DNA of 64,000 bases. Source: Segniliparus rugosus ATCC BAA-974. GTDB lineage: Bacteria > Actinomycetota > Actinomycetes > Mycobacteriales > Mycobacteriaceae. The first letter of the stretch is position 1. Every line of letters starts with the position of its first letter. Shown in pieces: positions 1-8,858 of the stretch. Below the pieces are notes generated by a model. That model ran no database searches, was not told the DNA's origin, and saw only the letters and a list, made by a program, of their open reading frames with translations. Position numbers and translations under genes: made by a program. Where the stretch lies: contig NZ_KI391954.1 in assembly GCF_000185725.2 (NCBI RefSeq), positions 310,001 to 374,000 on the forward strand. The letters run 5' to 3'.

Positions 1-1976
1 ACCCGAACATCGACGCGTCGGTGGTCGTGCGGGCGAGCCACCGCGCGACTGCGGTGGTCCTTGAGCACTACCTCAACGAGCTGGTCCTGTTGCAGGACGA
101 GCTCGCGATGTCGCGCCGCCTCGTCGCGGTGAGCGACGCGGTGGCGCAGCTCGCCGCGCAGGCGGGGCCGTCGTCCGAGTGGCGGGCCGACGAGCCGTAC
201 CGGCAGGCGCTCTACCGGCTCCGAGCGCGGTTGTCGGCTTCGGCGCTGTACTTGCTGGGCGGGCCGGTCGAGCATTCCTCCGATCCGGAGGGCGCGCCGC
301 CGTACGCGACCCCGGAGGAATTCCTTGTCGACCTCGACGCGCTCGACGCGTCGCTGCGCGAGCACCACGGGACGATGCTCGCGGACGGGCGCCTCGCCGT
401 GCTGCGCGAGGCGGTCGCCACCTTCGGCTTCCACCTCCAGAGCCTGGACCTGCGGCAGAACTCCGAGGTGCACGAGCAGGTGGTGGCGGAGCTTTTGTCC
501 TGGGCTGGGGCGTGCCGGGACTATGCCGAGCTCGCCGAGGACGAGAAGGTGCGGCTCCTGACCGCCGAGCTTTCCACTCGCCGCCCGCTCATCGGGCCGC
601 ACGCCGTTTTCAGCGAGGTCGCCGCGAAAGAACTGGGGATCAACAGGGCTGCGGCGACGATCATCCGCGCGCTCGGCCCTGCGGCGATCCCGAACTACAT
701 CATCAGCATGTGCACGTCGGTGAGCGACATGCTCGAAGTGCTGCTGCTGCTCAAAGAGGCGGGGATCTACGACCCGGGCTCCCCGGACGAGCCGCCGACC
801 TGTCCGATGAACGTGGTGCCGCTGTTCGAGACCATCGAGGATCTCCGCCAGTCCGCAACGACGCTCGTCGCGACGCTGGAGGTGCCGCTGTACCGGGAGC
901 TGGTGGCGGGCAAGGGCATGCTGCAAGAAGTCATGCTCGGGTACTCGGACTCGAACAAGGACGGCGGCTACCTCGCCGCCAACTGGGCGTTGTACCGGGC
1001 CGAGCTCGACCTGGTGGAAGCCGCGCGCGCGACGGGGATCCGGCTGCGGCTCTTCCACGGCAGGGGCGGCACCGTCGGGCGGGGCGGCGGCCCGAGCTAC
1101 AGCGCGATCCTCGCCCAGCCCCCCGGCGCGGTCGCGGGGTCGCTGCGGCTGACCGAGCAGGGCGAGATCATCGCCGCGAAATACGCGGAGCCGCGCCGCG
1201 CGTATCGGAACCTTGAGATCCTGGTCGCGGCCACGCTGGAGGCCTCGCTGCTCGACGTCGAGGGACTCGGCGAGGAGGCGGAGGAAGTGTACGCGCTCTT
1301 CGACGACCTCGCGGAGCGGGCGCGGGTCGCCTACAGCGCCCTCGTCCACGAGACCCCCGGCTTCGTGGAGTACTTCCTCGCCTCGACCCCGGTGTCGGAG
1401 ATCGGCGCGCTCAACATCGGCTCGCGCCCCGCCTCGCGCAAGCCGACCGCGTCGATCCGGGACTTACGGGCGATCCCGTGGGTGCTGGCGTGGTCGCAGT
1501 CGCGCGTGATGCTGCCCGGCTGGTACGGCGTGGGCACGGCGTTCGAGGAATGGGCAGGGGACGACCCGGCCAAGCTCGGCAAGCTGCGCGAGCTCAACGA
1601 GCGGTGGCCGTTCTTCCGGGCCGTGCTCTCCAACCTCGCCCAGGTGCTCGCGAAGTCGGACCTCGGGCTCGCCGCCCGCTACGCGGAGCTGGTGCCCGAC
1701 GTCTCGGTGCGCGAGCAGGTCTTCGGCGCGATCCAGGACGAGCACGCCCGCACGCTCAAAATGCACGCCGCGATCACCGGCACGAACGACCTGCTCGCGG
1801 ACAACGCGGCGTTGAAACGCTCGGTGTACAACCGTTTCCCGTACCTCGAACCGCTCAACCATCTGCAGGTGGAGTTCTTGCGCCGCTACCGCGCGGGCGA
1901 CCAGTCCGAGCGGGTGCGCCTCGGCATCCATTTGACGATGAACGGCTTGGCCACGGCGCTGCGCAACAGCGGGTAA
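1..1976 (+). CDS. ppc: Phosphoenolpyruvate carboxylase, 3' part (5' end outside window)
   Basis: The reading frame is open from base 3 and enters from outside the window, so this is the C-terminal two thirds or so of a protein usually about 900 residues long. PEP carboxylase adds bicarbonate to phosphoenolpyruvate to make oxaloacetate in the cytosol, refilling the TCA cycle. Seen directly: the glycine-rich [13 protein letters not shown] loop near bases 1053-1091, the [10 protein letters not shown] motif near 940-970, a LDLRQNS motif near 445, and a family-typical end in ALRNSG. No competing start matters because the true start lies upstream. No downstream partner is obvious; the next genes are small and unknown. 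Identification is secure. Confidence 0.97.
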   Translation, partial: PNIDASVVVRASHRATAVVLEHYLNELVLLQDELAMSRRLVAVSDAVAQLAAQAGPSSEWRADEPYRQALYRLRARLSASALYLLGGPVEHSSDPEGAPPYATPEEFLVDLDALDASLREHHGTMLADGRLAVLREAVATFGFHLQSLDLRQNSEVHEQVVAELLSWAGACRDYAELAEDEKVRLLTAELSTRRPLIGPHAVFSEVAAKELGINRAAATIIRALGPAAIPNYIISMCTSVSDMLEVLLLLKEAGIYDPGSPDEPPTCPMNVVPLFETIEDLRQSATTLVATLEVPLYRELVAGKGMLQEVMLGYSDSNKDGGYLAANWALYRAELDLVEAARATGIRLRLFHGRGGTVGRGGGPSYSAILAQPPGAVAGSLRLTEQGEIIAAKYAEPRRAYRNLEILVAATLEASLLDVEGLGEEAEEVYALFDDLAERARVAYSALVHETPGFVEYFLASTPVSEIGALNIGSRPASRKPTASIRDLRAIPWVLAWSQSRVMLPGWYGVGTAFEEWAGDDPAKLGKLRELNERWPFFRAVLSNLAQVLAKSDLGLAARYAELVPDVSVREQVFGAIQDEHARTLKMHAAITGTNDLLADNAALKRSVYNRFPYLEPLNHLQVEFLRRYRAGDQSERVRLGIHLTMNGLATALRNSG

Positions 1977-2017
1977 AGCGCCGGGCAGTACGGCGGGCAA
2001 CGGAGGGGGGAAATAGC

Positions 2018-2086
2018 ATGATGGCCGTACAAAGTCGCGAGAAGCAGAGAAGCGCGAGCCGCATGGAGGCGCGAGATGGCAAATGA
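2018..2086 (+). CDS. Possible 22-residue leader ORF
   Basis: A strong ribosome-binding site (GGAGGGGGG, 2002-2010) sits seven bases before ATG-ATG at 2018. The frame that follows encodes 22 basic residues ending KQRSASRMEARDGK and stops at 2084-2086, eleven bases inside the next gene, which starts at 2076. This layout fits a translationally coupled leader peptide. I do not recognise the peptide. It may instead only reflect a purine-rich leader, so confidence is low. Confidence 0.33.
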   Translation: MMAVQSREKQRSASRMEARDGK

Positions 2087-2336
2087 CAGCGAAAGCTGGG
2101 AGCCGCTGTCTTTCGACTCTGAGGGGCTGCGCGGACGCTTGGCGAAAATCCTGGTGGACGATCCGGTCAACAGCGGGCTCAATCCGGCTGACCTGCCACC
2201 GGGAACCACAGAGGTGGTCATAGTCGACGACACCCCGGATGTCACCGCCGACCTCGCCGTGCATCCGGTGGGACAACCGGACAAGATCGCCATAGTCCAT
2301 TACAACGCCCTCGCCGTCCAGGCTGGACGGGACTGA
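2076..2336 (+). CDS. Small acidic protein of unknown function
   Basis: An 86-residue protein, rich in Asp and Glu, with no signal peptide and no membrane segment. The start ATG at 2076 is preceded by GGAGG at 2065-2069. The composition is that of a soluble cytosolic protein and the C-terminal half has alternating hydrophobic residues (EVVIVDD, KIAIVHYNALAV) that suggest beta strands. I do not recognise the family. It may be co-translated with the 22-residue frame that overlaps its start. A function cannot be inferred from its neighbours. Confidence 0.6.
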   Translation: MANDSESWEPLSFDSEGLRGRLAKILVDDPVNSGLNPADLPPGTTEVVIVDDTPDVTADLAVHPVGQPDKIAIVHYNALAVQAGRD

Positions 2337-2382
2337 CCCTCGCTCGATGGCGACAGCGTGATGTTCTGGGAGCGTGTCTGAG

Positions 2383-3111
2383 ATGGACGTGGTGGTCGGG
2401 TCGGCGTGCTGCGCCGGTTTCACGGCGCTCGCCGTCATATCGTTGATCGGCGGTCTGGTCTTCCTCGCGGTCAAACAGGTCAAGGACGCGCAGCGTCGCA
2501 GACAGGCCGAGATGGCCTACAACTGGGAGTTCGCGCGGCAGGCTGGCTGGCGGTACGCGCCCGAGGTCGGCGGGCTCTGGCGGCGGTACTCGGGGCCGCC
2601 TTTCGGGCGGGGCGATCGTCGCAGGGCCTACGACGTGTTCTCCGGGCAGCACCGTGGCCGCCCTTTCACGGCTTTCGAGTACTCGTACCAGATCACGACC
2701 GAGACCGGCAGCGGCGATACCCGTTCCACGACGACCACCTATCGCTTCATGGTCGTCGTCGTGGCGACCCCCGCCTGGCGCCCGACGCTGCAAGTCACCT
2801 TGGAGGGGGTGGGCTCGAAGATCGCAGGATTCTTCGGGTCGCGAGACCTGCAGCTGGAGAGCAAAGCCTTCAACGACCGGTTTCTCATCGCGACCGACAA
2901 TCCCCGATTCGCCTACGACGTGCTCGCGCCGACCACGATGGAATGGATGCTCGCGGACTGGAGATTCGGCATGTGGCCGTTCCGTTTCGCGGGCGCGGAG
3001 CTGGCCACATGGTCGCCGGGGAGGCTCGATCCGCAACAGATCGGGCCTCGTTTGGAATGGCTGTGCGAGATCCTGGACCGGACGCCGAGGTTCGTCTGGG
3101 GCTCGAGCTGA
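2383..3111 (+). CDS. Membrane-anchored protein of unknown function
   Basis: A 242-residue protein with one N-terminal membrane segment (about residues 8-30, ending in VKQVKDAQRRRQ), followed by a cytosolic or surface domain rich in aromatic residues, with the string RGRPFTAFEYSYQ and a Thr-rich loop. I recall similar conserved membrane proteins in mycobacteria without known function. ATG 2383 was chosen over GTG 2374 because GGGAG (2368-2372) lies ten bases before the ATG but only one base before the GTG. The gene is 18 bases upstream of lemA, which has its own promoter-like hexamer, so the two may be only partly co-transcribed. Confidence 0.75.
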   Translation: MDVVVGSACCAGFTALAVISLIGGLVFLAVKQVKDAQRRRQAEMAYNWEFARQAGWRYAPEVGGLWRRYSGPPFGRGDRRRAYDVFSGQHRGRPFTAFEYSYQITTETGSGDTRSTTTTYRFMVVVVATPAWRPTLQVTLEGVGSKIAGFFGSRDLQLESKAFNDRFLIATDNPRFAYDVLAPTTMEWMLADWRFGMWPFRFAGAELATWSPGRLDPQQIGPRLEWLCEILDRTPRFVWGSS

Positions 3112-3129
3112 GCTTGTTACAGTGGCCGC

Positions 3130-3750
3130 ATGTCTTCCATCATGGCGGTGCTGGTCGCCGGATCCTGCTGCTTCGGCCTGGTGGTGCTCGCCGTGCTGGT
3201 CGGAGTCTGGGCGAGCTATAACGGGTTGGTCCGGTTGCGGAACACGGTGCGGGAGAGCTGGCGGCAGGTGGATGTGGAGCTGCAGCGCCGTCACGACCTC
3301 GTGCCGAACCTGGTGCAGACGACGGTCGCGGCGGCGCAGTTCGAGCGCGGCGCTATCGAGCGAGTGGTCGCCGCGCGGAACTTCGCGGTCGAAGCTTCGG
3401 GGTTCAGCGGTTCCGTCGCGCGCGCCGCGTACGCCGAGGGACAGCTCAGCTCCGCGCTGCGCGGGTTTTTCGCTGTCGCCGAGTCCTATCCGACGTTGCG
3501 CTCGAACGCGAACTTCGTCCAGCTCCAATCGGAGCTCGCGAACACCGAGGACCGGATCGCGGCGAGCCGCAGGTTCTATAACGGCAATGTGCGCGAGCTT
3601 AACGTCAAAGTCGAGTCGTTCCCCTCGAATTTGATCGCCGGGGCATTCGGGTTCCAGCAGAGCGAATATTTTGAGCTCGACGACCCCGCCGCGCGCCAGC
3701 GTCCCGATCTTTCGGGGGCGTTCGACGTCCTGCGCCCGCCGCAAGGATAA
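3130..3750 (+). CDS. lemA: LemA family membrane protein
   Basis: A 206-residue protein with an N-terminal membrane segment (VLVAGSCCFGLVVLAVLVG), a short NGLVRLRNTV linker, then the long-helix LemA domain. Family hallmarks seen are RRHDLVPNLVQTT (residues ~55-67), the AxxDRIAxSRRFYN-type string at ~138-150, and the end FPSNLIAGAFGFQQSEYFE. LemA proteins are membrane proteins with a mostly extracytoplasmic helical bundle; their biochemical role is not established. TACAGT at 3118-3123 followed by exactly six bases and then ATG suggests a leaderless transcript, which fixes the start. Confidence 0.9.
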   Translation: MSSIMAVLVAGSCCFGLVVLAVLVGVWASYNGLVRLRNTVRESWRQVDVELQRRHDLVPNLVQTTVAAAQFERGAIERVVAARNFAVEASGFSGSVARAAYAEGQLSSALRGFFAVAESYPTLRSNANFVQLQSELANTEDRIAASRRFYNGNVRELNVKVESFPSNLIAGAFGFQQSEYFELDDPAARQRPDLSGAFDVLRPPQG

Positions 3751-3760
3751 CGTGAGAGGC

Positions 3761-4501
3761 ATGAAAGCCGATCCGAAGGCGCAGCGCGAGCTGCTCGACG
3801 TCGTGGCGCTCGACACGCAAGTGCGTCAGCTGACCCACCGTTTGCAATCCCTCCCCGAAGCGGGGCAGCTCGCCTCGGCCAAAGCCGCAGCCCAGACCGC
3901 CGCCGACGAGGCCGCTGTCGTCGCGATGCGGATCGAGGACGTGGACCGGGAGATCGCCAAGCGCGAAGGGGACGTGGACGCCGTGCGGCAGCGGGAGGAG
4001 CGGGACGAGCAGCTGCTCAAGTCCGGCTCGTTGGACTCCAGGGTGCAGAACGACGTCCAGCACGAGCTCAGCAGCCTGCGCAAGCGCCAGGCTGCATTCG
4101 AAGACGAGCTGCTCGTGCTCATGGAGCGGCGTGAGGAGGAACGGGCAGTGCTCGCCGAGGCGCAGGCGCGCAGGTCGGCCGCGGATGCTGCGGCCGAAGC
4201 CGCCGCCGCGGCGCTCGCGGAGTCCGACCAGCGGCTGAAAGAGCAGCTTCGCGCCGCCGAGGCCACGCGGGCGGAACGCACTGCGCGGCTGAAAGACCAG
4301 TTCGGGGCCGCCGAGCTGTTGGGGCTCTACGAGCGGCTGCGCGCGCGGGGGACTGCGGCAGGGCGGTTGGACGGACGGCGGTGCGGAGCCTGCCGGTTGG
4401 AGCTCACCCCGGTGGAGATGTCGCAGATCTCCTCGTCCGCGCCCGACGACGTGGTGCGGTGCCCGGAATGCGAGGCGATCTTGGTCAGGACGGGTTCGTA
4501 G
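3761..4501 (+). CDS. Coiled-coil zinc-ribbon protein (Rv2229c type)
   Basis: A 246-residue protein: an Ala/Glu/Arg-rich antiparallel coiled coil (about residues 10-180) followed by a C4 zinc ribbon, with CGAC at ~208 and CPEC at ~235. An in-frame upstream extension exists, but ATG 3761 gives the family-typical N-terminus MKADPKAQRELLDVVALD and leaves a short gap after lemA. It ends with TAG directly abutting the ATG of the next gene, so translation is probably coupled. In mycobacteria the same pair (zinc-ribbon protein, then RNase H/phosphatase) occurs as Rv2229c-Rv2228c. Suggested nucleic-acid binding is an inference from the ribbon and neighbour. Confidence 0.9.
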   Translation: MKADPKAQRELLDVVALDTQVRQLTHRLQSLPEAGQLASAKAAAQTAADEAAVVAMRIEDVDREIAKREGDVDAVRQREERDEQLLKSGSLDSRVQNDVQHELSSLRKRQAAFEDELLVLMERREEERAVLAEAQARRSAADAAAEAAAAALAESDQRLKEQLRAAEATRAERTARLKDQFGAAELLGLYERLRARGTAAGRLDGRRCGACRLELTPVEMSQISSSAPDDVVRCPECEAILVRTGS

Positions 4502-5617
4502 ATGCGAGTGGTTGTCGAGGCGGACGGCGGTTCGCGGGGGAACCCCGGACCTGCCGCGTACGGCGCGGTGGTGCTCGACTCCGAGGGGTCCGGCGCGCGG
4601 GTGCTCGCGCAGCGGGCCGAGCGGATCGGCAGGGCGACCAACAACGTCGCCGAGTACAGGGGGCTGGTCGCTGGCCTTGAGGCCGCCAAAGAGCTCGGCG
4701 CGCGGCGCGTCGCGGTCCGGATGGACTCGAAGCTGGTCGTGGAGCAGATGTCGGGCCGGTGGAAGATCAAGCACGAGGACATGCGGGAGCTGGCGAGCCG
4801 GGCCGCGGCCTTGGCCAGGGGATTCGACGAGGTGAGCTACACCTGGGTGCCTCGGGAGCAGAACAAGCGGGCCGACGCGCTGCTCAACGCCGCTCTCGAC
4901 GGGAAAGAGGTCGCGGGGAAGGCGGAGGCCGCCGAGCCGCCGAAGCAAAAACGGGAGGCCGTCCAGGAGCAGCCCGCCGCCAGCTGGGAGCCGCCGAAGT
5001 CCGCCGCGACCAGGCTGCTCTTGGTCCGGCACGGGGAGACGGAGGCTTCCCGCGTGTTCCGCCAATGCGGGCGGTCCGACCTCCCGCTCACCGAGCAGGG
5101 CATGGCCCAGGCCCGCTCGCTCGCCGCTCGGCTCGGCGCGCAGAGGGATATCGCGCGTATCTACGCCTCGCCGTTGCTCCGGACGGTGCAGACCGCGGCG
5201 GCGGTGGGCGACGCGCTCGGCTTGCCCGTGGTCGAGGACGAACGGCTCATCGAAATGGACTTCGGCGAGTGGGAGGGGCTGACCGGCCAGGAGATCCAGG
5301 CGCGCGACCCCGGGCTGCGCGAGCGGTGGCTCGCCGAGCCGACGACAGAAGCGCCGGGCGGGGAGAGCTTCGCCCAGGTGGCGGCCCGCGTGGATGAGTT
5401 CGTCCGCGACGTGGTCGAGCGGCATCCCGGCGAGAACATCGTCCTGGTCTCCCACGTGACCCCGATCAAATTGGCGCTGAAGTCCGCGCTCGGCAGCGGC
5501 TGGGAGCTGTTGACGAGGTTGTTCTTGGACGTTGCGTCGCTGTCGGTCGTCGACCGCGCCCCGTCGGGCCGCAGTTCGGTGCGGCTGGTCAATGATATTT
5601 CGCACTGGCAGCATTGA
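4502..5617 (+). CDS. Bifunctional RNase HI / acid phosphatase (CobC-like)
   Basis: A 371-residue fusion matching mycobacterial Rv2228c. The N-terminal ~135 residues are RNase HI: EADGGSRGNPGPA carries the first catalytic Asp, NNVAEYRGL the Glu, RMDSKLVVEQM the next Asp, and EQNKRADAL the last. A charged linker (~140-170) leads to a histidine-phosphatase domain starting LLLVRHGETEASRV with the phosphorylated His, and a second His in VLVSHVTPIK (~320). RNase HI removes RNA from RNA-DNA hybrids; the phosphatase half resembles alpha-ribazole phosphatase of cobalamin synthesis. ATG 4502 follows the upstream stop with no gap. All catalytic residues of both halves appear present. Confidence 0.95.
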   Translation: MRVVVEADGGSRGNPGPAAYGAVVLDSEGSGARVLAQRAERIGRATNNVAEYRGLVAGLEAAKELGARRVAVRMDSKLVVEQMSGRWKIKHEDMRELASRAAALARGFDEVSYTWVPREQNKRADALLNAALDGKEVAGKAEAAEPPKQKREAVQEQPAASWEPPKSAATRLLLVRHGETEASRVFRQCGRSDLPLTEQGMAQARSLAARLGAQRDIARIYASPLLRTVQTAAAVGDALGLPVVEDERLIEMDFGEWEGLTGQEIQARDPGLRERWLAEPTTEAPGGESFAQVAARVDEFVRDVVERHPGENIVLVSHVTPIKLALKSALGSGWELLTRLFLDVASLSVVDRAPSGRSSVRLVNDISHWQH

Positions 5618-5644
5618 GCCCTGCCCTCAGGGACCGGGTACTAT
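5614..5644 (+). promoter_or_regulatory. Candidate rnpB promoter
   Basis: TTGAGC (5614-5619), a 19-base spacer and TACTAT (5639-5644). The expected transcription start falls at about 5651-5652, where the folded RNase P RNA begins. The -35 overlaps the stop codon of the upstream gene. This is inferred from position and sequence. Confidence 0.5.
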
Positions 5645-5651
5645 CTTCTCC

Positions 5652-6043
<392 letters not shown>

Positions 6044-6062
<19 letters not shown>

Positions 6063-6691
6063 TCCAGGTTCCGCCTCGCGATCACGAACGCCTGGGCCGC
6101 GGTCTCGCCCTGCGCCGCGTCGCGCTCGCGTCTGGTCGTGGCGAACACATCGAACCCGGCCGCGCGCAGTGCCTCGTGGACCGCCGCCACGTCGTGCCGG
6201 AGGAACCGCAGCGCCACCGAATGGCCGAACGCCTCGTCGAGGTCGAGGGCGGGAGCCTCGGTCTGGAAGGCGAGGAGCAGCCAGCCGCTCGGGGCGAGGA
6301 CCCTGCCGAATTCGCCGAACAGCCCGGCCAGCTCGTCGGCGGGGGTGTGGACGACGGAGTACCAGGCGCATACGCCGTCGAAGGCTCCGTCCGGATAGGG
6401 CAGCGCCGCCATATCCGCCGTGGCGAAGCGCAGTCCAGGGTGCCGCTGTCGGGCCAGCGACACCATTTCGAGGGAGAGGTCGACCCCCTCGACGGCGAGA
6501 CCCGCCTGCGCGAGCGCGCCCGCCGCATGCCCGGGGCCGCAGCCGGCGTCGAGCGCCGCCCGACCGCCCGATTCGCCGACCAGCAGGGCGAACGCGTTCA
6601 GCGTCGCGCGGTCGAGCGGTTTGCGGTCGAGTTCGTCGCCGAACGCGTCCGCGTAGTCGCGTGCGATCAGATCGTAATCCTCAAGAGCCAT
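6044..6691 (-). CDS. Class I SAM-dependent methyltransferase
   Basis: A 215-residue cytosolic methyltransferase with the Rossmann SAM-binding signature ALDAGCGPGHAAGAL (motif I, ~residues 47-61), acidic motif II EGVDLSLEMV, and motif III/IV around FATADMAALPYPDGAFDGV. It belongs to the methyltransferase type 11 group; the substrate cannot be told. It starts four bases after the stop of the secreted protease, so the two probably form one transcript. Its stop (6044-6046) and last codons lie inside the 3' strand of rnpB helix P1, so the C-terminal RRAGR is dictated by the RNA gene on the opposite strand. Confidence 0.9.
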
Positions 6692-6694
6692 GGA

Positions 6695-7438
6695 TTAGCC
6701 GACGAACGGTTGGAATCCCTCGCCGACTCCAGGCCCGATGGCTTCGAGGACCGCGTCGAGGTTGGAGCCGAGTTCGGTGCCGCAGGCGTTCTCCTTGGTC
6801 TTCAAGGCGGTGGTGACGAGGCCGACGATGCGGTCGCCGACGAAAACAGGGGCTCCGGAGTCGCCTTCGCTCGTGCAGAACTCCGCTCTGTGCTGCCAGT
6901 CCTGCACCTCCGTGACGGTTCCGCAGACATTGCTGGTCGTCCGACCGGACTGGCACGCCTTGTCCCCGACCTTCGGAGCCCCGCCGACGTCCGCGACTTT
7001 GACGTCATTGCCGCCGACGCGGGCCGCCGCGCTCGGGACGACCTTGGCTTGGTCGAACTCGATGATGGCGAAGTCGATGTCCTCGTGCCACGGGCGGCTC
7101 ATGTCCATCTCGGCGGGAATGCCCATGTCGTGGTGGACGCGGACGACTTGGCCGAGTTGGCCGAGCCTGCCGACCAATTCGGAATACACGACCCGCCCGA
7201 TCCTGGCGCAATGGCCCGCTGTGATGCCCACGAGGCGTTGCTCGTCGTCGTAGCCGATGGCGGTGAGCCTGCACGCCTCCATCTGGATCTCCTCGCCAGA
7301 GGTCCGAGGGGTGCCGCCGAGCATGAGCGGGGCTCCGGGCGCGAGCGAGACCTGGGTCGGCTCGGCGGTCGCGGCGGGCAGCGACCAGACCCCGGCGAAA
7401 GCCAAGGCGAAAACTGTTGCGGCGAGGCGGTTGGGCAT
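6695..7438 (-). CDS. Secreted trypsin-like serine protease (S1 fold)
   Basis: A 247-residue protein with a Sec signal peptide (MPNRLAATVFALAFAGVWSLPAATAEP) and a chymotrypsin-fold domain. The triad can be read as His in ITAGHCARIG (~75), Asp in DIDFAIIEFD (~120) and Ser in SEGDSGAPVF (~200). Four or more Cys residues could form disulfides. It resembles mycobacterial secreted proteins such as Rv1815. The gene is divergent from whiB2 across a 354-base intergenic region and is followed after three bases by the methyltransferase. Substrate unknown; activity is inferred from an intact triad. Confidence 0.87.
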   Translation of the reverse strand: MPNRLAATVFALAFAGVWSLPAATAEPTQVSLAPGAPLMLGGTPRTSGEEIQMEACRLTAIGYDDEQRLVGITAGHCARIGRVVYSELVGRLGQLGQVVRVHHDMGIPAEMDMSRPWHEDIDFAIIEFDQAKVVPSAAARVGGNDVKVADVGGAPKVGDKACQSGRTTSNVCGTVTEVQDWQHRAEFCTSEGDSGAPVFVGDRIVGLVTTALKTKENACGTELGSNLDAVLEAIGPGVGEGFQPFVG

Positions 7439-7595
7439 GGGGCCTCCATTTCATGCTTGCGGCGCGGTTGCTCGACCGCGAAGTGCGCTCAGGGTACCGG
7501 TTCGCCGATGTTCCGCTGGAATGTGACACCGCCGTGACGGTTGCCGCGACACGCCGACATGAACATGACGGAAGCATAAAGAAGAATCTTCGGAC

Positions 7596-7632
7596 TTGAC
7601 CAGACGCCGCGCGCCATGTGTAATCACACATG
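7596..7632 (+). promoter_or_regulatory. whiB2 promoter with a palindrome over the -10
   Basis: TTGACC (7596-7601), a 17-base spacer and TGTAAT (7619-7624) make a good sigma-70-type promoter, giving a start near 7631 and a leader of about 160 bases before whiB2. A perfect inverted repeat, CATGTGT-AATC-ACACATG (7615-7632), covers the -10 and the expected start. That is where a repressor would sit. The rest of the 7439-7792 intergenic region shows no gene. Confidence 0.6.
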
Positions 7633-7792
7633 TGTCATTTAGAAGCGAGGACGACGCGAACAGTGTCGCAGCACTGGATGAGACGCGCACCCAGACAACA
7701 GCAGTAGACCATCCGTTCGAGAACATGTCAACCAGGCGCGCCACGACGGCGACGGCTCGGGAATCCTGACGAGAGAGTAGCCGAGGGACCAC

Positions 7793-8071
7793 ATGAAAGA
7801 CTCGCTTGACATCACCCAACAGATCTTTCTCGCCATAGCCGAGGAAGAAGGCACAGGACAGTGGCAGGAGAACGCGCTGTGCGCCCAGACCGACCCGGAA
7901 GTCTTTTTCCCAGAGAAGGGCGGCTCCACGCGGGAGGCGAAGCGCATCTGCTTGAACTGCGATGTCAAAGACGAGTGCTTGGAGTTCGCGCTGCAGAATG
8001 ACGAGCGCTTCGGGATCTGGGGCGGCCTGTCCGAGCGCGAGCGCCGCAGGCTGCGTCGGCGACTGGCGTAG
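7793..8071 (+). CDS. whiB2: WhiB2/WhmD-type iron-sulfur transcription regulator
   Basis: A 92-residue WhiB protein. The four cluster-binding cysteines are in NALCAQTDP (~31) and CLNCDVKDEC (~59-68, C-x2-C-x5-C), followed by the GIWGG turn and a basic C-terminal tail (RERRRLRRRLA) that binds DNA. The long N-terminus and location beside the mannose-phosphate block match mycobacterial WhiB2 (WhmD), an essential regulator of septation and cell division. RBS AGGGA lies just before ATG 7793. It carries a long leader and a palindromic promoter, described separately. Confidence 0.93.
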   Translation: MKDSLDITQQIFLAIAEEEGTGQWQENALCAQTDPEVFFPEKGGSTREAKRICLNCDVKDECLEFALQNDERFGIWGGLSERERRRLRRRLA

Positions 8072-8118
8072 AGCCCTTCACGTCCAAGGCGGCGATCCGT
8101 CCCGGCCCCGGACGAGAC

Positions 8119-8147
8119 ACAAGGCGCGCCGAGTCAGCGCGCCTTGT
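8119..8147. terminator. Stem-loop between convergent genes
   Basis: An 11-base perfect stem (8119-8129 with 8137-8147) around a seven-base loop, between the stops of whiB2 and the oppositely oriented metallopeptidase-like gene. It lacks a long T run on either side, as is common in actinobacteria. It probably acts in both directions. Confidence 0.6.
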
Positions 8148-8173
8148 GAACTGTCGTCTGGAACACAAACGAG

Positions 8174-8746
8174 CTAGTAGTCGTACGTCGTGCCCTCGGG
8201 GTCGATCGCTTCTTCCGTCAGCCCGAGGTACGTCGCGATTTGCCGCACCAGGACGTGGTGCAGCAGGTCGACCAGCTCGTCCGGATCCTCCGCCCGGTCC
8301 TCAAGGGGGCGGCGGAACAGCACGACGCGGGCCCTGGTGTGCCTGCCGGAGAGGTCCACGCCTGCCGGAATGAGCCGGGCGAGCGGCACGGGGCCGTCCG
8401 CGGTCACTTCGGGGGGCCATTGCACGAATTGCTGGTGCAGCGGGTGCATCCTGGGGACGTCGTCCACCGCGATGTCCAGTCCGACGAGGTGGTCGTGCCA
8501 GCGTTGGTCGATGGGGGAGAGCGCTTCGAGGACGAGCGAGTCGAACTTCTCCCGTTTGCTCCGCCACGCCGGAAGCTGCTGCGGCACGAGGTCGCCGCGC
8601 AGGTCGCGGCCTCTCCGGTTGGCCCGCCGGGTCACCCGCCCCGAGAGCCCCGTGTTTTGCGCGGCCTGCCCCGGCCCGACTTGCCGCGCGCGCTGGCGGC
8701 GTTGGTTGTTGGACGCTTGATGGCTGTGCGAAGGTCGAGCCGTCAT
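8174..8746 (-). CDS. Metallopeptidase-family (zincin-like) protein, Rv3259 type
   Basis: A 190-residue protein: a basic, disordered N-terminus (~1-55) followed by the minimal zincin-like domain FDSLVLEALSPIDQRW...HPLHQQFVQWPP. At the place where active members have HExxH, this protein reads HVLVRQIATYLG, so the second zinc His and the Glu are missing and activity is doubtful. Position opposite whiB2 and DUF3499 matches mycobacterial Rv3259. ATG 8746 was chosen over an upstream ATG (8809) because TACAAT (8753-8758, minus strand) lies exactly six bases before it, the leaderless pattern seen across this window. Confidence 0.8.
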   Translation of the reverse strand: MTARPSHSHQASNNQRRQRARQVGPGQAAQNTGLSGRVTRRANRRGRDLRGDLVPQQLPAWRSKREKFDSLVLEALSPIDQRWHDHLVGLDIAVDDVPRMHPLHQQFVQWPPEVTADGPVPLARLIPAGVDLSGRHTRARVVLFRRPLEDRAEDPDELVDLLHHVLVRQIATYLGLTEEAIDPEGTTYDY

Positions 8747-8858
8747 CGCTTTATTGTAATCCCTCCGGGGCAAGTTGATACCGACACTGTCACAGTCGAG
8801 TCGCGCCATGCTCTCTTGGACTCGCGTTTCGGGGCTGAGGCCGCTACGCTAACCACCC

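Noticed and set aside
2242-3816. Long minus-strand frame opposite lemA and its neighbours
   Set aside because: High-GC antisense frame; its protein is Arg/His-rich without any domain, while the plus strand encodes a recognisable LemA.
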